A stretch of 45,650 nucleotides of DNA. It comes from Oscillospiraceae bacterium. Lineage in GTDB: Bacteria > Bacillota > Clostridia > Oscillospirales > Oscillospiraceae. The first letter of the stretch is position 1. Each line of letters opens with the position of its first letter. The stretch spans positions 1-45,650 of the forward strand of contig JAAWKB010000007.1 in the NCBI GenBank assembly GCA_022797115.1, read 5' to 3'. Of the stretch, positions 1 to 9,549 are shown piece by piece. Position numbers and translations under genes: made by a program. The notes below the pieces were generated by a model that had not been told where the DNA came from, made no database searches, and worked only from the letters and a program-made list of their open reading frames with translations.

Positions 1-566
1 GCCACATGGAGACGGTGCGCCGGGAGATGGCCCAGGAGACCAACGGACAGTGCCGGCTCATGCAGGACCACCGCCAGGGCCCTGGCGATACACAGCCGCT
101 GCTGCTGCCCGCCGGAGAGGCCCAGGGCGTTCCGCTTCAGCCGGTCCTTCACCTCATCCCAGATGGCGGCGGCCCGCAGGGCCCGCTCCACCACCCCGTC
201 CAGCCGCTCCCGGCCCCGCACGCCGTGGGTCCGGGGGCCGTAGGCCACGTTGTCATAGATGGACATGGGGAAGGGGTTGGGCTTCTGGAACACCATGCCG
301 ATCCGGCGGCGCAGGTCGATCACATCCTGATCGGGGCTGTAGATCTCCCTGCCGTGGAAGGTCAGCGAGCCGCTGGCCCGGGCCCCCGCAACCAGGTCGT
401 TCATCCGGTTGATGGCCCGCAGGAAGGTGGTCTTCCCGCACCCGGAGGGGCCGATGAGGGCCGTCACCTGATTGACGGGGATGTCCAGGGAGATATGCCG
501 GAGGACCTGGGTATGGCCGTAGTGGAAATCCAGCTCCCGGGCGGAGAGGATGATGCGCTCAGCCAT
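1..566 (-). CDS. pstB: Phosphate ABC transporter ATP-binding protein PstB (partial, runs off left edge)
   Basis: Cytoplasmic ATPase that powers high-affinity phosphate import with PstA/PstC. Visible from the start: [20 protein letters not shown], Walker [10 protein letters not shown] at about residues 39-47, the PstB-typical Q-loop stretch [15 protein letters not shown], and the ABC signature [16 protein letters not shown] at about residues 150-165. The ATG at 566 overlaps the last 8 bases of pstA (ATGGCTGA), a normal coupling in pst operons. Odd point: after the signature the frame gives [13 protein letters not shown] and then about 14 more residues, instead of the expected Walker B and D-loop (LLxDEPxSALDP). 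Codon third positions there also become less GC-rich. The last ~70 bases may therefore be a rearrangement or assembly junction, or the gene may be damaged. Family assignment is secure; integrity of the 3' part is not. Confidence 0.87.
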   Translation of the reverse strand, partial: MAERIILSARELDFHYGHTQVLRHISLDIPVNQVTALIGPSGCGKTTFLRAINRMNDLVAGARASGSLTFHGREIYSPDQDVIDLRRRIGMVFQKPNPFPMSIYDNVAYGPRTHGVRGRERLDGVVERALRAAAIWDEVKDRLKRNALGLSGGQQQRLCIARALAVVLHEPALSVGLLGHLPAHRLHV

Positions 567-1437
567 GGCCGCCTCCCTCCCGGCGGGGGGCCCGCCGCCC
601 GATGAGAAACGCCGTCAGGTTCAGCAGGGCGGTCAGGACCAGCAGGACGGTGGCAACGGAGAAGGCGGCGGCAAAGTCGGAACGCTCCTTGGCGTAGACA
701 TACAGGGCCACGGTGAGGGTCGCGCCGGAGGCACGCATGAGGCCCTGGATATTGCTGAAGTCCTGCATGGCGGTGGAGAGGCCCGCAGTGTACATGAGGA
801 CCGCGCTCTCCCCCACCACCCGCCCGACAGCCAGGATGCATCCGGTGACAATGCCGTCCAGGGATGCGGGCAGCACCACGGTGCGGATGGCGCGCCACTG
901 GCCCGCGCCCAGCCCCAACGCCCCCTCCCGATAGGAGCGGGGGACCGCCTTCAGGCTCTCCTGGGTGGTGCGGATAACGGTGGGCAGCGTCATCACCGCC
1001 AGGGTGAGGGAGCCCGCCAGCAGGGTCCTCTGCAAGCCTAACGCCGTGCAGAACACCATGGTTCCCATCATGGCATAGAGGATGGAGGGGATACCCGCCA
1101 GGGTTTCGGCGGCAAACTCGATGGCCCCGGCCAGACGGCGGTTTTTGGCATACTCTGTCAGATAGATGGCCGCGCCCACGCCCACCGGCGCCACAATCGC
1201 CAGGGAGGCGGCGATCACGTACAGCGTGTTCAGGATGCTGGGCAGGATACCCACCGTGCCCTCCAGGACGCTGTCCCGGCCTGTCAGCAGCTCCAGACTC
1301 ACGCCGGGCGCACCCCGGAAAAAAATATAGCCGGCAATCAACAGCAGCAGCGCGCAGGCAGCGGCGGCGCTGAGCCAGAGCAGCAGCCGGGCCAGCGCGT
1401 TGCGGAGGCGGCGGCCCGGCGGGAGGGCGGCGCGCAT
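559..1437 (-). CDS. pstA: Phosphate ABC transporter permease PstA
   Basis: Inner-membrane permease of the PstSCAB phosphate importer, 292 residues, normal for the family. A hydrophobic anchor near residues 15-42 is followed by further membrane spans. The MetI-type binding-protein-dependent transport motif is visible as [20 protein letters not shown], the EAA loop that contacts PstB. The phrases [19 protein letters not shown] and [13 protein letters not shown] are typical of PstA. The ATG at 1437 shares one base with the pstC stop (TGATG), and the gene's own stop overlaps the pstB start by 8 bases, so the three cistrons are translationally coupled. No internal promoter seen. Confidence 0.94.
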   Translation of the reverse strand: MRAALPPGRRLRNALARLLLWLSAAAACALLLLIAGYIFFRGAPGVSLELLTGRDSVLEGTVGILPSILNTLYVIAASLAIVAPVGVGAAIYLTEYAKNRRLAGAIEFAAETLAGIPSILYAMMGTMVFCTALGLQRTLLAGSLTLAVMTLPTVIRTTQESLKAVPRSYREGALGLGAGQWRAIRTVVLPASLDGIVTGCILAVGRVVGESAVLMYTAGLSTAMQDFSNIQGLMRASGATLTVALYVYAKERSDFAAAFSVATVLLVLTALLNLTAFLIGRRAPRREGGGHG

Positions 1438-2312
1438 CAATCCCCCTCCCTTCCCCGCTTGAGCGCAAGGCTCAGCAGGACGTTGACCAGCAGCACGAAC
1501 AGGAACAGCACCAGGCCGATGGAGAGAAGTGCCTGCTGCTGGAGGGAGCCGGCGGGAGCATAGGCCAGCTCCATGGCAATCCCGGTGGTGAGAAAGCGCA
1601 CACTGCCCAGGAGGGCGGGCATATTCGCCACATTCCCCGCCACCATGAGGATCGCCATGGCCTCCCCGATGGCCCGGCCCACGCCCAATGCGACAGCCGC
1701 CGCCACGCCGCTGCCGGCAGCCGGGGCGGTGACGCGGAAATAGGTCTCCACCGGCGTGGCCCCCAGGGCCAGGCTGGCCTCCTCGATCTCCCGGGGCACC
1801 GCCTCCAGGGCAGTTTCCGACACGGAGATGACGGTGGGTAAAATCAGGACCGCCAGCATGAGGATCGCCGCCAGCAGGCTGTCCCCGGCGGGCAGGCCCA
1901 GCCGCTCCCGCAGCAGCGGCAGCAGCACGCACATCCCCACCAGCCCATATACCACCGACGGGATTCCCGCCAGCACCCCCACGGCAGGGCGTACCAGCCG
2001 CGCCAGCCACGGCGGAGCCGCCTTTGCCAGAAACAGGGCGGTCAGAAAGCCCAGCGGCACGCCGATGGCTGTGGCCCCGGCCGCGCCGTAGACGGAGGTG
2101 AGCAGCAGCGGCAGGATGCCGAAGCGGGGGGCCTCCGGATTGGCGGCATCCCAGGTGTCCCCCAGGAGGAAGTCTGCCAGGCCAATTTCCCGGATGGCAG
2201 GCAGCCCGGAAAGCACCAGGTATCCCGTAATCAGCAATACAAAGGCCACCGCCGTCAGGCCGCAAATCAAAAAGAGCGTTTTCATGGCGTACTCGCCGGG
2301 CCGCCGGGCCAT
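1437..2312 (-). CDS. pstC: Phosphate ABC transporter permease PstC
   Basis: Second membrane permease of the Pst system, 291 residues. It shows a first membrane span after MARRPGEYAMKT, then GVLAGIPSVVYGLVGM and an EAA loop EEASLALGATPVETYFRVT, matching the PstC/PstA permease family. I chose the ATG at 2312 because AAAGGGG lies 8 bases upstream. A TTG in frame at 2354 would overlap the pstS stop (2347) by 8 bases and cannot be excluded, but it lacks a clear ribosome site. With the chosen start the gap to pstS is 34 bases with no terminator, consistent with one pstSCAB transcript. Confidence 0.93.
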   Translation of the reverse strand: MARRPGEYAMKTLFLICGLTAVAFVLLITGYLVLSGLPAIREIGLADFLLGDTWDAANPEAPRFGILPLLLTSVYGAAGATAIGVPLGFLTALFLAKAAPPWLARLVRPAVGVLAGIPSVVYGLVGMCVLLPLLRERLGLPAGDSLLAAILMLAVLILPTVISVSETALEAVPREIEEASLALGATPVETYFRVTAPAAGSGVAAAVALGVGRAIGEAMAILMVAGNVANMPALLGSVRFLTTGIAMELAYAPAGSLQQQALLSIGLVLFLFVLLVNVLLSLALKRGREGD

Positions 2313-2346
2313 GCGATCAACCCCTTTCATGATTTTGATTTTCTCT

Positions 2347-3153
2347 TTATTCAAAGGAACGAATGGGTACCGCGCCGGCTTTTCCGATCACCGCCGCTGC
2401 ACCGGCGCTGCGGGCGTAGTCCAGGAAGGCTTGCGCCTCCGGCGAGAGGGGTGCGCCCGCCCTTGTCACCAGGAGGAAGGGGCGGCTGATCCGGTAGCTG
2501 CCGTCCCGGACCGAGGCTGTGGTGCATGTCACACCGTCGATCTCCAAGGCGGCAACGCTCCCGCTGATCGCGGCCAGGGAGGCATAGCCGACAGCGTTGG
2601 GGTTGGCGGCGACGTTGCCCACCACATCGCCGGTGGAGCTGTACTCGTTGGTATAGATGCACCGGCCCGCCGCACCGATGGCCGCTTCAAAGGCGTCCCG
2701 GGTGCCGGAGCCCGCCTCCCGGCCATAGGCTGCGACGGGGGCGTCCAGTCCGCCCAGCTCGGACCAGTTGGACACCTCCCCGGTGAACAGCCGGGTCAGC
2801 TCCGTCCCTGCCAGACCGGCAACCGGGTTGGACGGATGGACAATCACCGCCACCCCGTCCAGGGCGATCAGATGGACCTGGGCCCCCCGGGCCAGCTCAG
2901 CGTCCCGCAGGGCGCGGCTGGACAGGCCGATGTCGCACCGGCCGCTGACAGCCGCCTCAATGCCGGCCCCGGAGCCCGTGCCGGAGCAGTTGACCGCCAC
3001 CCCCGGCTCCCGCTCCGCAAACCCCTCCCGCAGGGCCTCCGCCACCAGAACCATGGCGGTGGAGCCCTCGATGCTGACCGTCCGGCCCGTCCCGCCGCAC
3101 CCCGGCAGGACCGCCAAACCCGCCGCCAGTAAAACCGCGAAAAACCGTCTCAT
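2347..3153 (-). CDS. pstS: Phosphate-binding lipoprotein PstS
   Basis: Extracellular lipid-anchored phosphate receptor of the Pst importer, 268 residues. The N-terminus MRRFFAVLLAAGLAVLPGCG is a lipoprotein signal with the lipobox LPGC, so Cys19 is the predicted acylated residue. The mature protein has the PstS phosphate-binding phrases SIEGSTAM, NCSGTGSGAGIEA, DIGLSSR and REAGSGTRDAFE. The ATG at 3153 follows a strong AGGGGAGG ribosome site. First gene of the minus-strand pst operon. I could not find a convincing Pho box or promoter in the 194-base upstream gap, so regulation by phosphate is assumed from the family only. Confidence 0.94.
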   Translation of the reverse strand: MRRFFAVLLAAGLAVLPGCGGTGRTVSIEGSTAMVLVAEALREGFAEREPGVAVNCSGTGSGAGIEAAVSGRCDIGLSSRALRDAELARGAQVHLIALDGVAVIVHPSNPVAGLAGTELTRLFTGEVSNWSELGGLDAPVAAYGREAGSGTRDAFEAAIGAAGRCIYTNEYSSTGDVVGNVAANPNAVGYASLAAISGSVAALEIDGVTCTTASVRDGSYRISRPFLLVTRAGAPLSPEAQAFLDYARSAGAAAVIGKAGAVPIRSFE

Positions 3154-3251
3154 GCCGCGCCTCCCCTGCCCGCGCTGCGGGCTCTGCCTCCAGTCTATCG
3201 CGCCGGTACGTTGTCCTATGCCGCCTGGGCACAATTTTTCTTTTGCCGCAC

Positions 3252-3280
3252 TTGCAAATTGGCCCGCTTTGGTACATAAT
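3252..3280 (+). promoter_or_regulatory. Candidate promoter for the zinc-ribbon gene and cdd
   Basis: TTGCAA (3252-3257), 17-base spacer, CATAAT (3275-3280) on the + strand. It would start RNA near 3287, about 60 bases before the first gene. Only sequence match; -35 is 4/6. Confidence 0.5.
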
Positions 3281-3347
3281 GGTGCGTAAGGACATCGCAA
3301 GCGTGTCCTCTTCCTCGTTGAAAGAAAACTTGACAGGGGGGATTGCA

Positions 3348-3650
3348 GTGAAGCTGCGGATATCCAAGCGGTCACGCTTTTTTGCGGCGCTGCTCTATTA
3401 TGGCGGTATCACCCTGCTAATAGGCAGTATCCCCATCGCCGCGGTGGCGCCGGAGCTTGTTCCGGTAGTGATGATCGCCGGTGCAATGGCGGGGTTTGCA
3501 GGCGCGCTGTGGATCAACCGGCTCTACCGCTGTCCCCAATGTGGGAAAGAGCTGCTGGGCCGGAACTGGGAGTCGTTTACCATGACCCCCTACCACCACT
3601 GTCCCAACTGCGGCTGGACAGTGGAGATCGAATTCTGCGACAAACGATAA
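3348..3650 (+). CDS. Small membrane protein with C-terminal zinc ribbon
   Basis: Predicted 100-residue protein of unknown role. The start is the GTG at 3348, preceded by AGGGGGGA; upstream in-frame codons have no ribosome site. It has a basic N-terminus (MKLRISKRSRFF), two adjacent membrane segments at about residues 13-35 and 38-56 rich in Ala/Gly/Ile/Val, then a cytoplasmic zinc-ribbon pair CPQCGKELLG and CPNCGWTVE. It lies 18 bases upstream of cdd and shares its promoter. No enzyme motif. Related in plan, not sequence, to the zinc-ribbon membrane protein at 17867. Confidence 0.75.
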   Translation: MKLRISKRSRFFAALLYYGGITLLIGSIPIAAVAPELVPVVMIAGAMAGFAGALWINRLYRCPQCGKELLGRNWESFTMTPYHHCPNCGWTVEIEFCDKR

Positions 3651-3668
3651 ATAGAAAGGATAAGAGAC

Positions 3669-4064
3669 ATGACAACTAAACAGGAGCTCTGCCAGAAGGC
3701 CGTCGGTATGCTGAAAATGGCCTACGTCCCCTACTCCCATTTCCCTGTGGGAGCGGCCCTGGAGTGCGACGACGGAACCGTCTACACCGGCTGCAATATT
3801 GAGAACGCCGGGTACACCCCCACCAACTGCGCCGAGCGCACCGCCGTATTCAAGGCCGTCAGCGAGGGGCACTTGAAATTTACCCGCATTGCCATCGCCG
3901 CCGACACCGAGCGGTTTACCGCCCCCTGCGGCGTATGCCGCCAGGTACTCCAGGAGTTCGCCCCGGAGCTGGAGGTCATCCTGGTCAACAACAAGGGCGA
4001 GACCCTGGAGCTGACGCTCAAGGAGCTCCTCCCCTACGGCTTCGACAGAAGCTATTTAGACTGA
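3669..4064 (+). CDS. cdd: Cytidine deaminase
   Basis: Hydrolytic deamination of cytidine/deoxycytidine to uridine/deoxyuridine in pyrimidine salvage. At 131 residues it has the size of the homotetrameric Bacillus-type enzyme. Zinc ligands and catalytic Glu are visible: NCAERTAV (Cys54, Glu56) and PCGVCRQ (Cys87, Cys90); substrate-loop phrase FPVGAALE and NIENAGYTPTNCAER. ATG follows AGAAAGGATAAGAGAC. A strong hairpin starts 18 bases after the stop. It forms a two-gene unit with the zinc-ribbon protein. Confidence 0.96.
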   Translation: MTTKQELCQKAVGMLKMAYVPYSHFPVGAALECDDGTVYTGCNIENAGYTPTNCAERTAVFKAVSEGHLKFTRIAIAADTERFTAPCGVCRQVLQEFAPELEVILVNNKGETLELTLKELLPYGFDRSYLD

Positions 4065-4081
4065 TCCGGACAGCAGAAACA

Positions 4082-4109
4082 GGCCCGGCACGCGTTTGTG
4101 TGCCGGGCC
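4082..4109 (+). terminator. Hairpin downstream of cdd
   Basis: Perfect 10-bp stem GGCCCGGCAC / GTGCCGGGCC with an 8-base loop, followed after a short gap by TTCTTTTTG. Probable intrinsic terminator for the + strand unit; the T-run is not directly adjacent, so efficiency is uncertain. Confidence 0.65.
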
Positions 4110-4125
4110 TTACCCGTTCTTTTTG

Positions 4126-4151
4126 ATTCTTTTTCTTTCAAGAAAAAGAAT
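4126..4151. terminator. AT-rich palindrome between convergent cdd and lysA
   Basis: 12-bp arms ATTCTTTTTCTT / AAGAAAAAGAAT around TC. Sits 10 bases after the lysA stop on the minus strand and after the cdd hairpin on the plus strand, so it could serve both directions. A close relative occurs at 16534-16560. Confidence 0.5.
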
Positions 4152-4161
4152 GATTACCGGA

Positions 4162-5418
4162 TTACCAGACCGCCGTCGCGAAGTAATCCTCCGGCGTCTC
4201 CGCCCGGCGGATGAGCTGGACGCTCCCGTCCTCCCGCAGCAGCAGCTCGGCGGAGCGGAGCTTGCCGTTATAGTTGTACCCCATGGCGTGGCCGTGGGCC
4301 CCGGTGTCGTGGATGACCAGCAGGTCGCCCCGCTCGATCTCCGGCAGCATCCGGTCCACGGCGAACTTGTCGCAGTTCTCACACAGGGAGCCGGTGACGT
4401 CGTACTGGCGGACGCAGGGGGCGTCCTCCTTGCCCGCCACCGTGATGTGGTGGTACGCCCCATAAACCGCCGGGCGCATCAGATCCGCCGCGCAGGCGTC
4501 CACCCCTACATACTCCTTGTAGATGTGCTTGAAGTGGAGCACACGGGTCACGAGGCAGCCGTAGGGCCCGGTCATAAACCGGCCCAGCTCACTGAGCAGC
4601 TGCACGTCCCCCATGCCGGCCGGAACCAGGATCTCCTCGAACTTCCGGCGCACGCCCTCACCGATGACGGCGATGTCGTTGGCCTCCTGCTCCGGGAGGT
4701 AGGGGATGCCGATGCCGCCGGAGAGGTTGATATACTGGATCTGGCAGCCGGTCTCCTCCTTCAGCTCCACCGCCAGGCGGAAGAGGATCGCGGCCAGCTC
4801 GGGATAGTACTCGTTTGAGATGGTATTGGAGGCCAGAAAGGCGTGGATGCCGAACCGCTTGGCCCCCTTGGCCTTCAGCATCCGGAACGCCTGGGCGATC
4901 TGGGGACGGGTCATGCCGTACTTGGCGTCGCTGGGGGTGTCCATCACCTGGAACCCCTCCTCGCTCTCCCCCAGGGTGAACACGCCGCCGGGGTTGTAGC
5001 GGCAGAACACGGTCTCCGGGATCTGGCCGATGGACTGCTCCAAAAATTCCACATGGGTGAGGTCGTCCAGGTTGATCACCGCCCCCAGGCGGCTGGCGAA
5101 CTGGTACTCCTCCGCCAGGGTGTTGTTGGAGGAAAACATGATCTCCTCCCCCCGGAAACCGCACTTCTCCGCCAGCATCAGCTCCGTCAGGCTGGAGCAG
5201 TCGGCCCCGCAGCCCTCATCCTTCAGCAGCTTCAGCAGGGCGGGGGTGGGGGTTGCCTTCACGGCGAAATACTCCTTGAAGCCCGGGTTCCAGGCAAAGG
5301 CCTTGTACAGGGCGCGGGCGTTGGACCGGAGGCCCCGCTCGTCGTAGAGGTGGAAGGGGGTGGGGTATTGGGCGGTGATTGCGTCGAGCTGCCGCTTGGT
5401 CACAAAGGGTGTTTTCAT
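4162..5418 (-). CDS. lysA: Diaminopimelate decarboxylase
   Basis: PLP-dependent decarboxylation of meso-diaminopimelate to L-lysine, last step of lysine synthesis. 418 residues. Fold-type III PLP signature: FHLYDERGLRSNARALY at the N-terminus, the Schiff-base lysine in YFAVKATPTP (Lys54), the HAFLASN and INLSGGIGIPY segments and ELGRFMTGP. The usual CESGD active-site motif of the partner subunit appears as SLCENCDKF, so this belongs to a divergent LysA branch and substrate assignment is a little less firm. Start at 5418 (GAGGACATCCAC-ATG) rather than the upstream in-frame GTG-type extension. Third gene of an asnS operon, 23 bases after the Sel1 gene. Confidence 0.87.
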   Translation of the reverse strand: MKTPFVTKRQLDAITAQYPTPFHLYDERGLRSNARALYKAFAWNPGFKEYFAVKATPTPALLKLLKDEGCGADCSSLTELMLAEKCGFRGEEIMFSSNNTLAEEYQFASRLGAVINLDDLTHVEFLEQSIGQIPETVFCRYNPGGVFTLGESEEGFQVMDTPSDAKYGMTRPQIAQAFRMLKAKGAKRFGIHAFLASNTISNEYYPELAAILFRLAVELKEETGCQIQYINLSGGIGIPYLPEQEANDIAVIGEGVRRKFEEILVPAGMGDVQLLSELGRFMTGPYGCLVTRVLHFKHIYKEYVGVDACAADLMRPAVYGAYHHITVAGKEDAPCVRQYDVTGSLCENCDKFAVDRMLPEIERGDLLVIHDTGAHGHAMGYNYNGKLRSAELLLREDGSVQLIRRAETPEDYFATAVW

Positions 5419-5441
5419 GTGGATGTCCTCGCTTCTTTTCC

Positions 5442-5834
5442 TTAGTACAGGGGGATGCCCAGCTCCACGCATTTTTTGTGGGCAATCTCATGCCCTTGCA
5501 GGGCCGCCTGCTGATACCAGTGCTTCGCCTTTTCCAGGTCGGCCGGGACGCCGGTGCCGGTCTCATAGAACCAGGCCAGGTTGCACTGCCCGTCCCAGTC
5601 GCCGTGGCGGGCCGCACGCTCGGTCCAGTAGAGGGCCTTTTCCAGATCCTTCTCCACGCCGCAGCCCTCCATATAGAAGTATCCCACCTGGCACTCGGCC
5701 AGCGGATACCCGTGCTCTGCCAGGGAGAGGTGGCCGGAGAAGCATTTTTCATACTGCTGGGTCTTCCAATATTTTTCAATGAGCTCGTTGCAGGTATCCA
5801 GCTCCCTGCACGGCTTGTAGTAATCGCTGGCCAT
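5442..5834 (-). CDS. Sel1-repeat protein
   Basis: 130-residue soluble protein made of TPR-like Sel1 repeats, probably a protein-interaction scaffold. Repeats read AECQVGYFYMEGCGVEKDLE, then KALYWTERAARHGDWDGQCN, then LAWFYETGTGVPADLEKAKH and WYQQAALQGHEIAHKKC, with the canonical A-x-x-x-L-G-x-x-Y and K-A-x-x-W-x-x-x-A pattern. No signal peptide. Starts only 3 bases after the asnS stop and precedes lysA by 23 bases, so it is co-transcribed with both. Function unknown. Confidence 0.8.
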   Translation of the reverse strand: MASDYYKPCRELDTCNELIEKYWKTQQYEKCFSGHLSLAEHGYPLAECQVGYFYMEGCGVEKDLEKALYWTERAARHGDWDGQCNLAWFYETGTGVPADLEKAKHWYQQAALQGHEIAHKKCVELGIPLY

Positions 5835-5837
5835 CGC

Positions 5838-7232
<1,395 letters not shown>

Positions 7233-7286
7233 ATGTTTTCACCTGCTTTTATTAAAATTTCTACAGTATTAGATATTCTGATATTT

Positions 7287-7303
7287 TATAAGCTGCGCTT
7301 ATA
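7287..7303. repeat. Palindrome in the asnS leader
   Basis: TATAAGC-TGC-GCTTATA, perfect 7-bp arms, just downstream of the proposed asnS transcription start. Possible operator or 5' RNA hairpin; only symmetry supports it. Confidence 0.4.
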
Positions 7304-7314
7304 TTTTATCTGTT

Positions 7315-7343
7315 ATTATACCGCCCTGCCCCCCATTTTACAA
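7315..7343 (-). promoter_or_regulatory. Candidate asnS promoter
   Basis: Minus strand TTGTAA (7343-7338), 17-base spacer, TATAAT (7320-7315). Predicts a leader of about 75 nt before the asnS ATG. Confidence 0.65.
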
Positions 7344-7416
7344 GTGCTTTTCCAGGCCCCGCGTCAAACTTCCTCCAGCATTTCCTCCAAAATTTTTGAA
7401 ATTTACAGCCCGCCTC

Positions 7417-7445
7417 TTGACAGGACGGAGATTCTGGAGTATAGT
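7417..7445 (+). promoter_or_regulatory. Candidate psuK promoter
   Basis: Perfect TTGACA (7417-7422), 17-base spacer, TATAGT (7440-7445). Strong SigA-type match, about 45 bases before the psuK ATG. Confidence 0.75.
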
Positions 7446-7491
7446 ATAAACATAAGATTACTTGTTAAACTTTTATTTAGGAGGCGACGGG

Positions 7492-8565
7492 ATGACACAG
7501 CGTGAGCGTCAGCTCCTGCGCTGGATTGAAGAGAACCCGATGATCAGCCAGCAGGAGCTGGCAGACAAGGCGGGGATCACCCGCTCCTCGGCGGCAGTGC
7601 ATATCTCCAACCTGATGCGCAAGGGGCACATTGCCGGGCGGGGGTACATCGTGCGCACCGCGCCCTATGCGGTGGTGGTGGGCGGCGTGAACATGGACAT
7701 TGGCGGGCGGTCCTTCGGGCCGCTGATCCCCCGGGACTCCACCCCCGGTCAGGTGCGCATGAGCCTGGGCGGCGTCGGGCGGAACATCGCCCACAACCTG
7801 GCCCTGCTGGGGGCGGAGGTCCATCTGCTCACCGCCTTTGGCGACGATGTGTCCGCCCAGAAGGTGGCCGCCTCCTGCGGCGAGCTGGGCATCGACATCA
7901 GCCACGCCTTGCAGGTCCCCGGCGGGACCACATCCACCTACCTGTACCTGGCCGGGCCGGAGGGGGACATGGAGCTGGCCGTGGCGGATATGGGGATCTA
8001 TGAGCATGTGACCCCATCCTTCCTGCGCTCCCGGGCCGCCCTGCTGGACAACGCCCAGCTGGTGGTGCTGGACACCAATATCCCGGCGGCGTCCGTCGCC
8101 TGGCTGGCGGAGAACTGCAAGGTCCCCATCTTTGCCGACCCGGTGTCCACCACCAAGGCGGAGAAGCTACGGCCCGTGCTGGGGCGGCTGCACACCCTCA
8201 AGCCCAACCGCATCGAGGCGGAGCTCCTCAGCGGCGTGCCCATCACGGACATCCCCAGCGCGGGGAAGGCGGCCCAGGCCCTGCTGGAGACGGGCCTGCG
8301 GCGGGTTTTCATCAGCATGGGGGGCGACGGGGTCCTGGCTGCGGACCACAGCGGGCAGGTCCATGTGCCCTGCGGCCCGGCGGAGATGGTCAACACCACC
8401 GGCTGCGGCGACGCTTTCATGGCGGCAATCGCCTGGGCGTACCTGGAGGGGACGGACCTGCAGGACACGGCCCGGGCGGGTCTGGCCGCGGCGTCCATCG
8501 CCATGGAGAGCCCGGAGACCATCAACCCCGCCATGAACGCCCAGGCGGTGCGGGAGCGGATGTAA
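7492..8565 (+). CDS. psuK: Pseudouridine kinase (PfkB family) with N-terminal winged helix
   Basis: Predicted to phosphorylate pseudouridine to pseudouridine 5'-phosphate for the next gene, PsuG. 357 residues. Residues 1-55 form a winged-helix DNA-binding segment (RQLLRWIEENPMISQQELA, KAGITRSSAAVHISNLMRKG). The rest is a ribokinase-fold PfkB domain: VVVGGVNMDIGG, MSLGGVGRNIAHNLALLGA, and the anion-hole/catalytic NTTGCGDAF with Asp307. ATG at 7492 has AGGAGG 8 bases upstream; longer in-frame starts lack one. The HTH may make the kinase an autoregulator, as proposed for YeiI-like proteins (inference). The assignment to pseudouridine rests on psuG 66 bases downstream. Confidence 0.88.
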   Translation: MTQRERQLLRWIEENPMISQQELADKAGITRSSAAVHISNLMRKGHIAGRGYIVRTAPYAVVVGGVNMDIGGRSFGPLIPRDSTPGQVRMSLGGVGRNIAHNLALLGAEVHLLTAFGDDVSAQKVAASCGELGIDISHALQVPGGTTSTYLYLAGPEGDMELAVADMGIYEHVTPSFLRSRAALLDNAQLVVLDTNIPAASVAWLAENCKVPIFADPVSTTKAEKLRPVLGRLHTLKPNRIEAELLSGVPITDIPSAGKAAQALLETGLRRVFISMGGDGVLAADHSGQVHVPCGPAEMVNTTGCGDAFMAAIAWAYLEGTDLQDTARAGLAAASIAMESPETINPAMNAQAVRERM

Positions 8566-8631
8566 GCGCGAAAACCGCCCACAATCAGGAGAAGACAACC
8601 CAACCAATCATCAATATAGGAGGACAACATC

Positions 8632-9549
8632 ATGAACAAGTATCTGGACATCGCCCCCGAGGTCGCTGAGGCCCTGGCCGCCGGCAAGCCGGTCGTCGCC
8701 CTGGAGTCCACCATCATCTCCCACGGGATGCCCTATCCCAAGAACGTGGAGACCGCCCTGGAGGTGGAGAAGATCATCCGGGAGAACGGCGCCGTCCCCG
8801 CCACCATCGCCATCATCGGCGGCCGCCTGAAGGCCGGCCTCTCTGCGGATGAAATCGAGTACTTCGGCAAGAAGGGCGCGGAGATCGCCAAGGCCAGCCG
8901 CCGGGATCTGCCCGTGCTGATCGCCCGGGGGCAGGACGGCGCATGTACCGTCACCACCACCATGATGATCGCCCACATGGCCGGGATCTCTGTGTTCGCC
9001 ACCGGCGGCATCGGCGGCGTCCACCGGGGTGCGGAGACCACCATGGACATCTCCGCCGACCTGGAGGAGCTGGGCCAGACCCCGGTGATGGTCGTGTGCG
9101 CCGGGGCCAAGTCCATCCTGGACCTGGGCCTCACCCTGGAGTATCTGGAGACCAAGGGCGTGCCGGTCATCGGCTACGGCACGGAGGAGCTGCCCGCTTT
9201 CTATACCCGCAAGTCCGGCTTCGGCGTGGACTACCGCCTGGATACCCCCCAGGAGCTGGCCGCCGCCTTCCACGCCCAGCGGGCAATGGGCCTCAAGGGT
9301 GGTATGCTGGTGGCCAACCCCATCCCCGAGGCGTACGCCATGGATGCGGATGTGATCAATAACGCCATCAACCAGGCCATTGCCGAGAGCCGGGAGCAGG
9401 GCATCCACGGCAAGGCCACCACGCCCTTCCTGCTGGCCCGGGTGAAGGATCTGACCGGCGGCGACAGCCTGGAGAGCAATATCCAGCTGGTCTACAACAA
9501 TGCCCGGGTTGCCGCTAAGACGGCCGCCGAGCTGGCCGCGATGCAGTAA
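8632..9549 (+). CDS. psuG: Pseudouridine-5'-phosphate glycosidase
   Basis: Cleaves pseudouridine 5'-phosphate to uracil and ribose 5-phosphate, allowing reuse of the modified base from RNA turnover. 305 residues, typical. Family phrases: ALESTIISHGMPYPKNVETA, GAVPATIAIIGGR, RRDLPVLIARGQDGACTVTT, FATGGIGGVHRGAETTMDIS, ANPIPEAYAMD and NAINQAIAESREQGIHGK. Excellent ribosome site (AGGAGGACAACATC-ATG). Follows psuK; the stop shares bases with the next start (TAATG). Confidence 0.95.
   Translation: MNKYLDIAPEVAEALAAGKPVVALESTIISHGMPYPKNVETALEVEKIIRENGAVPATIAIIGGRLKAGLSADEIEYFGKKGAEIAKASRRDLPVLIARGQDGACTVTTTMMIAHMAGISVFATGGIGGVHRGAETTMDISADLEELGQTPVMVVCAGAKSILDLGLTLEYLETKGVPVIGYGTEELPAFYTRKSGFGVDYRLDTPQELAAAFHAQRAMGLKGGMLVANPIPEAYAMDADVINNAINQAIAESREQGIHGKATTPFLLARVKDLTGGDSLESNIQLVYNNARVAAKTAAELAAMQ

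Noticed and set aside
6-605. Plus-strand frame starting [12 protein letters not shown]
   Set aside because: Beyond the first ~25 codons it is antisense to convincing PstB. The first part is noted as a possible junction, not as a gene.
3154-3347. Pho box upstream of pstS
   Set aside because: No convincing direct repeats of a PhoP-type site and no clear minus-strand promoter were found.
7233-7491. T-box leader for asnS
   Set aside because: The leader from the likely promoter is only about 75 nt and contains no T-box consensus or antiterminator pair.
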